NCBI GenBank assembly: GCA_017397685.1
Contig: JAFQID010000030.1
Span: 1 to 57,091, forward strand
Reading direction: 5' to 3'
From: Bacilli bacterium
Lineage (GTDB): Bacteria > Bacillota_I > Bacilli_A > RF39 > UBA660
Length of the DNA: 57,091 nt
This document shows positions 17,819-26,786 of this stretch, piece by piece. The notes under the pieces were generated by a model. The model was not told the origin of the DNA and searched no databases. It saw nothing but the letters and a program-made list of their open reading frames with translations. The number at the start of each line of letters is the position of its first letter. The stretch's first letter is position 1. Made by a program: the position numbers and the translations under genes.

Positions 17819-18084
17819 TAACATTTAAGAAAAATTTTAAAAAATTTATAAAAAAAAATTAAATTTACTTCCTTTTTGTTTAATCATTATTTGATACTCA
17901 GGCGGCTCCTCAGCGTTTCATTTTCCTTCAAATAATATTTTTTATCATATATTAAGTATTAATAATACAATATCACAAAGTAAATATCCAAACATTTTTT
18001 ATTTAAAGTTTATGTTAAATTTATTGAATACAAAAATAGTTTTGTTTTTAGATAAATTATTATTTTTAGTTTTTTAAAGAAATT
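17819..18084. other. Intergenic region without a recognised gene
   Basis: About 265 bases between the giant gene and the terminator of the secretion cluster. It is AT-rich except for a short GC patch near 17900 (CAGGCGGCTCC). No ORF, tRNA or convincing promoter is visible. Confidence 0.5.
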
Positions 18085-18121
18085 AAAACCTTTTAATAGT
18101 TTTGTTCTATTAAAAGGTTTT
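18085..18121. terminator. Bidirectional terminator, secretion cluster and giant gene
   Basis: A perfect 15-base stem (18085-18099 with 18107-18121) and a seven-base loop. T runs follow on the plus strand and, less strongly, on the minus strand. It lies just after the virD4 stop and closes both convergent units. Confidence 0.85.
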
Positions 18122-18126
18122 TAAGT

Positions 18127-20370
18127 CTATTCATCTGATCCAAAGAAATCATCAAAGAAATCTTCATCTTTAATATTGTCTTTAACAACTACGCTATCAA
18201 CATCTATGTTTACTTTTGGTTTATCTTGAACGATGTTTTCTTCTTTTTGTTTGTCATCAATGTTAATAACTTCAGGTTTTTGTGGTTGTGGTTTGATAGT
18301 TTCTATCTCTCCACTTAATATTTTTTCTATTTCTTTTTCTAATTCTTTTTCTTTATCTTGATTTAAATTATTTATTTGCTGAATATTTTCTTTTACCATC
18401 TTTTCTATATCGTTATTTTCTTTAGAAGCTTTAGCATCTTCTTTTTCTTTTTGTGCTTTTTCTTCAGCTTCTAATTCAGCAATTTTCTTATCAAGTTCTT
18501 TTACATAATCATCTAAATTAGATATAGCTGGATTCATTCCTCCGCCAAATCCAGGTTGTCCTCCAAATGGGAATGGTGCCATTGGTCTTGCTCCAGGACC
18601 TCCCATCATTCCACCAAATGGTGAGTTTACATTAAGGCCTTGTTCTTCTTTCATTTTATTTACATAGCCTTTTATGTCAAATGTTTGAACTTCGCCTTTT
18701 GGTCTTTTTACATATCCTAACTTATCATATTGTTTACCCCAATCTATTTTAAAGTTAGGTGTTAGATTTACTTTAAATGGATTACTTCTAAATCTTTTTA
18801 TTAGTACTTCAAACATTTTAAAACTTTGTAAATCACTAACTGTTAAAAGTGGTCTTATAGGTGGTTGTGGTTTATCTTTATCTACTTTTTCTGGTTTTTT
18901 ATCTCCACATAATTTACTTATTTCTTCTAGTGCTTTTATTTCAGTACTCATAAGATATACGAAGTTACCACAGTTACCTCTTATAGTATTTGCTACCTCT
19001 TGTCCATAAACTTTATCTAATTGTGAAAAGTTTTGTATAACGAAACTAAATCTAATATTTCTACTTCTAGATGCGGTTATCATTGATTCTACATCTTTTA
19101 GTGCTGGCATATTAGCAAATTCATCTAAGACAAAGTTTGTTCTATATGGTAGTTTTAGATTTGGACATGTTTGTGCTACAGCTATTAGAGCTTCATAAAC
19201 TTGTTTTACGAATATTGTTGCTAGTGCGTGATATGTTGTTTTTTCATCATGTACTTTTAAAAATACTGCTGTTTTTTCTTTTCCTATGTCTCTTATATCG
19301 AAATCAGAATGTGAAAGCATTTCACTTAGGTTTGCTTGTGAAGAGAATATTCTTGTTTTTGTTCTAAAAGTAGACATTATTCCACCCTTAGTATCAGATG
19401 GTGCGTTTATACAAGAAGCTGCAGATATATATGCTGGCGAAAGTTCTCCTTTACTCTTAAAGTATTCTTTTAAATATGTTGATGCGCCTATTCTATCATC
19501 ACCAATTTCAGCCATCATATTTATACTATTTATATTTATTTCTTCTTCTTTAGCATCATCAAATAAGCCTAATGCTAGACCTGTAAAGAAGTTTGATGCT
19601 GTGTTTTCCCAAAATGGTTCTGCTTTGTTATTTGGATCTATTAATATATTACTTGCTAGGTCTTGTAATAGTTCATTTGCTTTATCAGTGTTTCCACTTT
19701 TATAAAGTGCATATGGATAAGTAAATGGATTCCATGCTGATCCTTCATCTGGATCACGGAAGTTTACTATTATTACCTTATATCCTTTATCTTTTAATAG
19801 ATTTCCACACTCTTCATATAGTTCACCTTTTGGATCGGTAACTATCATACTTTCTCCCGCTCTACCTAATATTTTAATTAATGTAAGCATGAAACATTGG
19901 CTTTTACCTGAACCAGATGCTCCCATTATAAGTGAGTGATTTTCTCCATCATCAACCCAAGCGTATTTTCCATCATTTATAACTGGAAAGCCTGCGGCAT
20001 CATATGTATCATCTTTTAGTGTTATTTTTTTTATTTTGTAATCTTTTTTCATGTCTTTTATATCCATGAATTTTGAAAATCCATCTGGTTTTGATTTTTT
20101 TTGTGTTGTTATTCCAAAACCTGATTCTCTTTCAAAAAAGTAAGAAGAACAACTTGCAAATATTGCGAATAAAGATATGAAGTAAAATAGTAGTGTTGGA
20201 AATAAAAATTTTCCTCCAAAAGCTGGAAATGGATTTAATCCTCTAAACTCTTCTTCAACAGCTAAACTATTTAGGTTTAATACTAGTATCGCTATTAGAT
20301 ATAAAAGTACTACACAAAATATTAAAAATATTACTATATCTTTTTTATCCGCTCTAAATTTTAATTTCAT
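18127..20370 (-). CDS. virD4: VirD4/TraG-type type IV coupling ATPase
   Basis: The coupling protein brings substrates to a type IV secretion channel. Two N-terminal membrane helices (about 12-37 and 57-80) precede the ATPase. Walker A GASGSGKS is at about 150-157, followed by VTDPKGELYEE. Walker B is NFVLDEFANMP, and SFVIQNFSQLDKVYG is a conserved family segment. The last 170 residues are an unusual low-complexity tail: a Gly/Pro/Met-rich stretch, then a lysine/glutamate-rich helical stretch ending in DDFFDDFFGSDE, perhaps a substrate or partner interface. The ATG at 20370 has GAGGTG upstream; the GTG at 20379 is within that site. It is last in the cluster. Confidence 0.92.
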   Translation of the reverse strand: MKLKFRADKKDIVIFLIFCVVLLYLIAILVLNLNSLAVEEEFRGLNPFPAFGGKFLFPTLLFYFISLFAIFASCSSYFFERESGFGITTQKKSKPDGFSKFMDIKDMKKDYKIKKITLKDDTYDAAGFPVINDGKYAWVDDGENHSLIMGASGSGKSQCFMLTLIKILGRAGESMIVTDPKGELYEECGNLLKDKGYKVIIVNFRDPDEGSAWNPFTYPYALYKSGNTDKANELLQDLASNILIDPNNKAEPFWENTASNFFTGLALGLFDDAKEEEININSINMMAEIGDDRIGASTYLKEYFKSKGELSPAYISAASCINAPSDTKGGIMSTFRTKTRIFSSQANLSEMLSHSDFDIRDIGKEKTAVFLKVHDEKTTYHALATIFVKQVYEALIAVAQTCPNLKLPYRTNFVLDEFANMPALKDVESMITASRSRNIRFSFVIQNFSQLDKVYGQEVANTIRGNCGNFVYLMSTEIKALEEISKLCGDKKPEKVDKDKPQPPIRPLLTVSDLQSFKMFEVLIKRFRSNPFKVNLTPNFKIDWGKQYDKLGYVKRPKGEVQTFDIKGYVNKMKEEQGLNVNSPFGGMMGGPGARPMAPFPFGGQPGFGGGMNPAISNLDDYVKELDKKIAELEAEEKAQKEKEDAKASKENNDIEKMVKENIQQINNLNQDKEKELEKEIEKILSGEIETIKPQPQKPEVINIDDKQKEENIVQDKPKVNIDVDSVVVKDNIKDEDFFDDFFGSDE

Positions 20371-20408
20371 AGGTTTCACCTCGTTTTGTTATTATACTAT
20401 ATTTTATT

Positions 20409-21068
20409 TTAAATTTCATTAACTTTTTTGTGTTTATAATAAACATATATTACTAATAATAATGGTATAGTTAAAATTATTATTATAGTTAAAGTTATAT
20501 TTGTTTGATTTGAATCTTCATTCATTTCTTTTTTTATATTTTCTTTTAAGGTTTGTAAAGTTTTTCTATTTTTTATTTGAATAGTTAGATTTTGTTTTTT
20601 ATTATATTCATTTAAGTTTATAACTTCATAATTACCTTCTATATTTTTTGAAATGTTAAGAATATTATTTTTATTCATCTTTATTTTTATCAAATCTATA
20701 TATGGTAAGTAAGTTTCTGTTCCATAAGCATACACTTTAAATATATCGTTAAAAACTATATTTATATTATCTTGATATACTTGGTATGTTCCAACATATT
20801 TTTTGAATAAATCATTTTTTAATATTTCTTCTATATTTTTTACTTTTCTAGTAAGGGTTATTCTTGTATTGTTATCTTCTAGTTTTACATTGTATATCTT
20901 TTGTATTTTTGACCATTCATCTGGCTTGTTTTCAACAAATTCATTTTCTTTAAGAATTATTTCAATATTTTCTGTAATTTGTTCGTCATTTTCTATATTT
21001 AATTCATATGTTAAAGAACAACTTGACAGTGTTAATAATAATATGATAAGTATAATTATTTTTTTCAT
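20409..21068 (-). CDS. Lipoprotein with C-terminal membrane helix, secretion cluster
   Basis: A signal peptide with lipobox LSSC gives a lipid-anchored protein of about 200 residues. A second hydrophobic helix near the C terminus (about 193-212) is followed by KHKK, so both ends would be membrane-held with the middle outside. The start CSLTYELNIENDEQITENI recalls LppM/DUF3153-type lipoproteins (tentative). AGAGGTGA precedes the ATG at 21068. It lies between the wall hydrolase and virD4 genes, with a gap of nine bases to the former, so it is probably part of the apparatus envelope. Confidence 0.75.
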   Translation of the reverse strand: MKKIIILIILLLTLSSCSLTYELNIENDEQITENIEIILKENEFVENKPDEWSKIQKIYNVKLEDNNTRITLTRKVKNIEEILKNDLFKKYVGTYQVYQDNINIVFNDIFKVYAYGTETYLPYIDLIKIKMNKNNILNISKNIEGNYEVINLNEYNKKQNLTIQIKNRKTLQTLKENIKKEMNEDSNQTNITLTIIIILTIPLLLVIYVYYKHKKVNEI

Positions 21069-21077
21069 ATTCACCTC

Positions 21078-24000
21078 TTAATAATATGGTCTTACAAAAG
21101 ATACCATATTATTTGTTTGTTTTACTATCGAAGGAATATCTCTGCTTCCTGATACACTTGATGATGCTTTTGTGTTTGTTTCTGCGATTATGTAGTTTCC
21201 GTTTTCATCATAACCTAAGAATATAGAAACGTGTCCAATATTTTTCCATCTACTTGGGTTTGTGTCATTAAATATTAAATCACCAGGTTGTAAGTTATTT
21301 GGATCAACACAATTATTTACATATTTTTTCATCATATATGTTGAGCTATCACTTTCTTTTTTATCTATACCCAGTTGTTTATATGCATCATTTAGCACTG
21401 TTCTTACAAATGCCGAACAATCTCCAACTTCTTTTCCCGCATTTACATAATTAGTTGCAATTTCTACTACTTTTTTATTAAATGCTGCATTATATCCTGA
21501 AACGTAATTTTCACATACTTCATCTGTATCTTTTACTGTATTATTTACTTTTATTGTATAGTTATCATCAGCATAATATTTTGACATTGAACCATCAATA
21601 TCATAGCAAATTATCGTATATGCTCCTCCTCCGGTATTTGCTCCATATTCCATGTTTATTATTTCTTCAAATGAATATCCTGCTTTTGCTAGTTTTTCCC
21701 ATCTATTTTGTACACTCGCTGTATACCTTGTTTCATAAATATTTCCAGAATCACTATCCAAAAGTAAGTATTGACTTGCTATATCAAATAGTGAACCTAG
21801 TTTTTCAATTTGTGAAGATGATAATGGTTTTTTCCAATAACCATGTGCTCCACCAGACACTGTTGAAGGATATTCCGTACCACTTGCGGTGTATCTAGAA
21901 CATCCATTATATACATCGCACCAGTTTTGTCTACAACTACCACTTTTCATAGTAATTGATCCATTTTTAAAGTTTTTATTATTAGCTAAAGCATAGTTAA
22001 TTCCTGCAACCATTTGTGTTAAAGTATAATCATCTAGCGATGATATTCCAATTTCAGCATATGTTACTCCAAGAATATAGTCTTTGAAGTTTGTTGAACC
22101 TATGCTTTTTCCTGCACAGTCAGTTAGATTAACTTTCATATTTGCAAGTTGATTATTTGTCGGTGTTAAACTACCATTTTCGTTATTTGATGGTGTATAT
22201 ATATATTCACAATAATAGTTAGCTTTTGCATATACAGCGCCGCTAAATAATCTTGTTGATTTTCCACTTTCTTCAACTAATAATATTTCATTAAATTCTT
22301 CTTTTCTTTGTTTTATTTCTTCTAAAATTGTTTCTATTTTTTTAGGTGTCCATGTTTCATCTTTATTAAAGTTTGGTAAGTTTGGATCATTATCTGCTTC
22401 TTCAAATCCAGGAAAGTTTCTATAAGCAAAACCTTTTAAGTAGTCAAACTCAGCTCTACCCGATGCTGGTTCAACTTGTGCTACTGCTTTGCCTTCTGTC
22501 CAAATTGAATAAGTTCTTGGTACGCTATGAAATTTATCTTTTTCTGGTAAATCTGGGTCTTCTATATGTTGTACATAGTATGTTGTGTCTACTATTCCTG
22601 TTATTTCTCTATCATTAAAGAAATTATATGCATTTTCGTATGTTCCATCAACTTTATAATATTCACAATCAGGACATATATCTTTTAAATACTTTATAAA
22701 TTCAGTCTCATCCATAGAACCATTGCATGGTATGTCTGTTGATTCAAACGCTAAGTTCATATTTGTATCGTATACGAAACCGGCTCCTGTTAGAGATAAG
22801 AAGTCTTCATCCTTTGAAATGTTTAAATCTTTAGAAAGATGTAATACTTTTTTCTTTTCTTTTCTCATATAACCTGACATTCCAAACAAGAATTTTTTAT
22901 CTTTTTCATTGTCTTGTTCATCGTCATTATAACGCATAAATATTTCCCATTTAGTTAATGAATTATAGTAAAATTGATTATTGTTTTGTAAACAAAAACC
23001 TGTTATTGTTTCTTCGCCTAAGATATTTTTTTCAATATTATAATCAAATGTAAAGTCAGGATATACTTCTTCGAAAATTGTACTTTTAATTATTCTCATT
23101 ACTTCATCTGCAGTTAATAGAGGTTCTCCTTTACTATTTTTTGCTTTTACAATATTTTCTAGTGTTGCAAAATGATTACCTGCTGAAACTACATTTTCAT
23201 TTGAAGGGTCTTCATACCAGTCATACATTGCTTGTTGATCAAATCCAAAAAATACTGAACCTAGTATCAAACCTACATCCATTTTCAAACCATAATCATA
23301 ATATTTTTCTTCGAAATTTTCTACGGTTCCTCTTATATATCTTATTAGATGGCATGCATCTCTAAATTCTCCACCAGTAAGTGTTTCGTATATGGAGTCA
23401 ATTATATCTCCTATTGTACCCCGTCCGCACACATTTTCATCTTTTAAAGCTATTACTAGTTCTTCCCGTGAAAGTTCTGTTAAATCTTTTCCGTTAACCA
23501 CAGGCCCATTATCGGTATACAAGAATAATTGATTTGAAGTTTTTTCATCACCTTCTAATTCTGCTTCTTTTATTCCGAAAAATACTGATATAGAGTTTGT
23601 AAACGAGTTAAAAGCTAGCAAAAAGTATAGAAAGATAAATACTGCAAGGAATGCTGCAGCGCCTAATGCTATTAACTTTATTTTTAAAGGTAAGTTTTTA
23701 AAAAACTTTTTAAATCCTTTTGCTTCAACTGGAGCACCTTCGTTATTTTTAGATTTTTTAAATGGTGCTTTTTTAGGATTTTCTTTTTCTTTTTTATCTA
23801 TTTTTTCATTTGTATTTTTTTTATCTAATTCATCTTTTTTTTCTAGTGAAGATGGTTTTGATGATTTTTGTTTTGGCTGTTCATCATCAAATTGCCTTCC
23901 TATTCCCTCATTTTTTCCTGTCCTATTTTTTATTGCATCTATGTCTGTTTGACTATGTTTTTTTACTTCATTTATTCCACTTATCAATCCGCCAGTAAAG

Positions 24001-24080
24001 TTATTAGAATGCAAAGAAGATGAACTAGGGTTATTTAGTTCATCACTCATGTTTTCATTATTTAAATCATTATAATCCAT
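21078..24080 (-). CDS. VirB1-like wall hydrolase: SpoIID-like domain plus NlpC/P60
   Basis: A 1000-residue bitopic protein. A charged cytoplasmic region (1-130) leads to one membrane helix (about 134-157) and a large extracellular part. Residues around 655-830 resemble SpoIID-type lytic transglycosylases (FKDYILGVTYAEIG, with the candidate catalytic glutamate). The C terminus is an NlpC/P60 peptidase with the cysteine in DCSAF (C888) and the histidine in GHVSIFLG (H950). The pairing of a glycan-cleaving and a peptide-cleaving domain parallels CwlT-type proteins of Gram-positive conjugation systems, which open peptidoglycan for the channel. The SpoIID-like call is weaker than NlpC/P60. Confidence 0.85.
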   Translation of the reverse strand: MDYNDLNNENMSDELNNPSSSSLHSNNFTGGLISGINEVKKHSQTDIDAIKNRTGKNEGIGRQFDDEQPKQKSSKPSSLEKKDELDKKNTNEKIDKKEKENPKKAPFKKSKNNEGAPVEAKGFKKFFKNLPLKIKLIALGAAAFLAVFIFLYFLLAFNSFTNSISVFFGIKEAELEGDEKTSNQLFLYTDNGPVVNGKDLTELSREELVIALKDENVCGRGTIGDIIDSIYETLTGGEFRDACHLIRYIRGTVENFEEKYYDYGLKMDVGLILGSVFFGFDQQAMYDWYEDPSNENVVSAGNHFATLENIVKAKNSKGEPLLTADEVMRIIKSTIFEEVYPDFTFDYNIEKNILGEETITGFCLQNNNQFYYNSLTKWEIFMRYNDDEQDNEKDKKFLFGMSGYMRKEKKKVLHLSKDLNISKDEDFLSLTGAGFVYDTNMNLAFESTDIPCNGSMDETEFIKYLKDICPDCEYYKVDGTYENAYNFFNDREITGIVDTTYYVQHIEDPDLPEKDKFHSVPRTYSIWTEGKAVAQVEPASGRAEFDYLKGFAYRNFPGFEEADNDPNLPNFNKDETWTPKKIETILEEIKQRKEEFNEILLVEESGKSTRLFSGAVYAKANYYCEYIYTPSNNENGSLTPTNNQLANMKVNLTDCAGKSIGSTNFKDYILGVTYAEIGISSLDDYTLTQMVAGINYALANNKNFKNGSITMKSGSCRQNWCDVYNGCSRYTASGTEYPSTVSGGAHGYWKKPLSSSQIEKLGSLFDIASQYLLLDSDSGNIYETRYTASVQNRWEKLAKAGYSFEEIINMEYGANTGGGAYTIICYDIDGSMSKYYADDNYTIKVNNTVKDTDEVCENYVSGYNAAFNKKVVEIATNYVNAGKEVGDCSAFVRTVLNDAYKQLGIDKKESDSSTYMMKKYVNNCVDPNNLQPGDLIFNDTNPSRWKNIGHVSIFLGYDENGNYIIAETNTKASSSVSGSRDIPSIVKQTNNMVSFVRPYY

Positions 24081-24104
24081 ACTTCACCTTCTTTTGCTTT
24101 TATA

Positions 24105-25895
24105 TTATAGTCCTCCACCAGAACCAAATGATTCTAGTTCTTGCTGTGTAGCGATTACGTTTATTCTCATTCTTCTGCTTCCACAAACGAATAGAGCTTG
24201 TCCTTGACTATATCTTTTTATTGAATCTTTTTCTTGTTCGTTCAAATCAACTAGTTTTGATAAGTCTTCTACTGCTTGTTTTCTTAATCCCATTACTAGA
24301 TAGTATGAAGCATTATCAAATATTGCTTTACCATGTATAAGCACGTTTGGAGCTGCGAAGTCTGTTGGTTGTTGTGTGATTATTATTGTTCCTGTGTTAT
24401 ATTTTCTACTTCTACGTTGTATTCTAGCAAGGAACTCTGCTCCTAATGTATTTTGGTCAGCAAGAAGCATATGTGCTTCATCTACCATAAGGATTGTATT
24501 TATTTCTCTATCTAATGCTAATCCCCAAGCATATTTTAATATGTTGAAGAATAATGCATTACGAATATTATTATCTGCATTCATTAATTCTTTTATATTA
24601 AATACTATAAAGTCTGAATCTGTATCAATAGTTGTTTTACCAGTAAAGTAGTATCTAAGTTCTTTTGTAAATGGTCTGATTTTTATTTCAAGTCTTTCCA
24701 TTATATCTCTTTCGTGAGTATGTTCTGTCATTGAAAGTAATCTACCTTTGATTGTTGCGTATACATCATCAAATGTAGGATATTCATGTGAGCCTATTTT
24801 TGAAAAGTCTGTATTATAATCTATTTTATATCTTTTATATGTATCTTGAACTACTTCGCTAAATAGTGTTAATACGTCTTCTTCTATATCTGGAGCATAG
24901 TATTTCATAAATGCTTTTAATGTTTGAAGTGTTCTAGTTAGTACAGCGTATCCCATACCTTCTTTCAGTTCATCTTCATCAGCATCTAGTACTACTTCAA
25001 GTGGATTTATCATTCCGAACTCTCCGCCTCTTCCAAGATCTATGAAATCTCCACCATATAGTTTTGTCATTTCATTAAGTTCGCCTTCAGGGTCGATTGC
25101 GATTATTTTATGTCCATTTCTTATATTACTTCTTAGTAAGACTTTAGCTGCGGTTGATTTACCACTACCAGATGTACCAAGAATTATCATATTTGCGTTA
25201 TTTCTATTAAATTCTTTTTTTATTTGGAATAAGAATTGGTTGAATAGTATTACTCCTCCTGAATAATCTACACCTAGTAAACATGAAAGTCCTGGGTCTT
25301 TTATACTATCAAATATGAAAGGATACATAGCTGCGATTGTTGGAGATGGAATTGGTGTTCCAACTCTTTCTTCGATATCATTTTTTTCAAATATTGGAAG
25401 CATACTTTTAAGTATTTTTTCTTGTTCAAAACGAAGGGTAACTCCTCTCATTCCCATTGCATCAAGATAGTTTTTAACTTGTACTTTTTTATGTTCTAGT
25501 TCTTCATGTGAGTCAGCTGATATCATTACGTGCATTTGAAAATCAAATATTCTTGATTGTGTAGCTGCTAACATTTGAATGAAGTTCTCTATACTTTCGT
25601 AATCTTGTCTTATTTGTTCTTGGATTGTTCTATCATGTTCGTTTTGATATCTTTGTTTCATATCAGCGATTTCTTTATTTAACATTTTTGATAGTATTGA
25701 AAATGGAATTGGAATATGCTTAATACATATTTTAACTCCTGATAGTTGTGTAAGGTTAGCAAGGTATCCTTGGTTTATCATTTTTGGATAACTTACTATT
25801 GTAAGTATTGTTGAATATTTGTCGCTTATTATCATTTCTGATGGTTTAAATTCTAGTCCTTTAGGAGCTAGTTGACTTTTAAAACTTAAACTCAT
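24105..25895 (-). CDS. virB4: VirB4-type secretion ATPase
   Basis: The cytoplasmic motor of the type IV system. Walker A GTSGSGKST is at 240-248, followed by KIIAIDPEGEL. Walker B reads ILMVDEAHML, and RRSRKYNTGTIIITQQPTDF is a conserved downstream motif of VirB4/TraE ATPases. The N-terminal 200 residues are the helical VirB4 cap. It starts in an ATGA overlap with the preceding 196-residue gene, so the two are translationally coupled. Length (596) matches TrsE-like proteins. Confidence 0.93.
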   Translation of the reverse strand: MSLSFKSQLAPKGLEFKPSEMIISDKYSTILTIVSYPKMINQGYLANLTQLSGVKICIKHIPIPFSILSKMLNKEIADMKQRYQNEHDRTIQEQIRQDYESIENFIQMLAATQSRIFDFQMHVMISADSHEELEHKKVQVKNYLDAMGMRGVTLRFEQEKILKSMLPIFEKNDIEERVGTPIPSPTIAAMYPFIFDSIKDPGLSCLLGVDYSGGVILFNQFLFQIKKEFNRNNANMIILGTSGSGKSTAAKVLLRSNIRNGHKIIAIDPEGELNEMTKLYGGDFIDLGRGGEFGMINPLEVVLDADEDELKEGMGYAVLTRTLQTLKAFMKYYAPDIEEDVLTLFSEVVQDTYKRYKIDYNTDFSKIGSHEYPTFDDVYATIKGRLLSMTEHTHERDIMERLEIKIRPFTKELRYYFTGKTTIDTDSDFIVFNIKELMNADNNIRNALFFNILKYAWGLALDREINTILMVDEAHMLLADQNTLGAEFLARIQRRSRKYNTGTIIITQQPTDFAAPNVLIHGKAIFDNASYYLVMGLRKQAVEDLSKLVDLNEQEKDSIKRYSQGQALFVCGSRRMRINVIATQQELESFGSGGGL

Positions 25896-26482
25896 AATCC
25901 AATCACCGTCCCAAATGTAGTAGTGTCTCCACCATTCATAAATCCATCTAATAATGTTCTTAAATCATCATTACTTACTTGCTGAGATTGAAGGCCTGCT
26001 CCAGCGAGTCCTGAGATTAGGTTTTGAAGTTTCTTTTGAATCATTTCAGGTCTTCTTTCTTTAAATAATATAAAATATTCTGTATCTGTTACGTTTACTT
26101 CTTTACTCATAAATAGATTTGCTTTATCTATATCTTCTCTTACTAGTTTTCTTATTGCTTGTGTTTGAACTGAGTTATATAGAAGTTTTAATTGTGATAA
26201 ATATACATTTATATCAACTGGTCTGTCAGCAACAATTAACCAAAATTCATAATCAAGAGTGTTATATAAATTTCTTAGATTATAAATAGCATTATTTTGA
26301 GAATCATAATCAAGAATAAATATATTTCTAGGTTTTATTTTTACTCCTGTTACTCTTGATCCATTATCAAGAACAATTTCTCCATTTTGTATCGCTCTTA
26401 TAGGTAGCCAGTTTTCAGCATATTTCATTGCTTTTGTATTTACTTTATTTTTTTGATTCGTCGTCTGTGACATGTCTAACAC
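25892..26482 (-). CDS. TrsD-like / VirB4 N-terminal-type conjugation protein
   Basis: A 196-residue protein without membrane helices. ENWLPIRAIQNGEIVLDNGSRVTGVKI is characteristic of the small component encoded directly before VirB4 in Gram-positive systems (TrsD-like). It may supply the N-terminal domain that is fused to VirB4 elsewhere. It overlaps virB4 by ATGA and the upstream PrgI-like gene by about 38 bases. I keep the GTG start because GAGAGG lies five bases before it; an ATG three codons later is possible. Confidence 0.78.
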   Translation of the reverse strand: MLDMSQTTNQKNKVNTKAMKYAENWLPIRAIQNGEIVLDNGSRVTGVKIKPRNIFILDYDSQNNAIYNLRNLYNTLDYEFWLIVADRPVDINVYLSQLKLLYNSVQTQAIRKLVREDIDKANLFMSKEVNVTDTEYFILFKERRPEMIQKKLQNLISGLAGAGLQSQQVSNDDLRTLLDGFMNGGDTTTFGTVIGL

Positions 26483-26768
26483 ACCATCCTCTCCATAAAT
26501 ATCTAGTTGGTCTAGTAAAGTATCTATACATTTCTATCAAAAATGTAAGTACATTATGATAAAAAGGAATTGGTACTACTAGAAATCCACATACAAGAAC
26601 CGGCGCTAGTTTTAGAAACATAGCTTTAACAGCCATATTATCATCTAATAAAAGTAATATTACTGATGTACAGAATCCAATTACTAATATTGCTAAATCT
26701 ATTGGCCTAAATGTATTAAATATTAACTGGCTTTTTTTAGAGTTTGCCGGTATTAAATATTGTTCCAT
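26445..26768 (-). CDS. PrgI/VirB3-like inner membrane protein
   Basis: A 107-residue protein with two hydrophobic helices (about 24-41 and 52-72) in the arrangement of the PrgI/VirB3 family: IPANSKKSQLIFNTFRPIDL at the N terminus and a basic/aromatic tail RYFTRPTRYLWRGW. VirB3-like proteins anchor VirB4 to the membrane. AAAGGA precedes the ATG, and it overlaps the next gene, consistent with tight coupling. Confidence 0.82.
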   Translation of the reverse strand: MEQYLIPANSKKSQLIFNTFRPIDLAILVIGFCTSVILLLLDDNMAVKAMFLKLAPVLVCGFLVVPIPFYHNVLTFLIEMYRYFTRPTRYLWRGWCVRHVTDDESKK

Positions 26769-26786
26769 ATTCTTTTTTCCTTTCTA

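Noticed and set aside
17890-17915. GC-rich patch near 17900 as a hairpin or att core
   Set aside because: The CTCAGG and CCTCAG segments are not complementary, no stem forms, and the patch does not match the 30-bp core.
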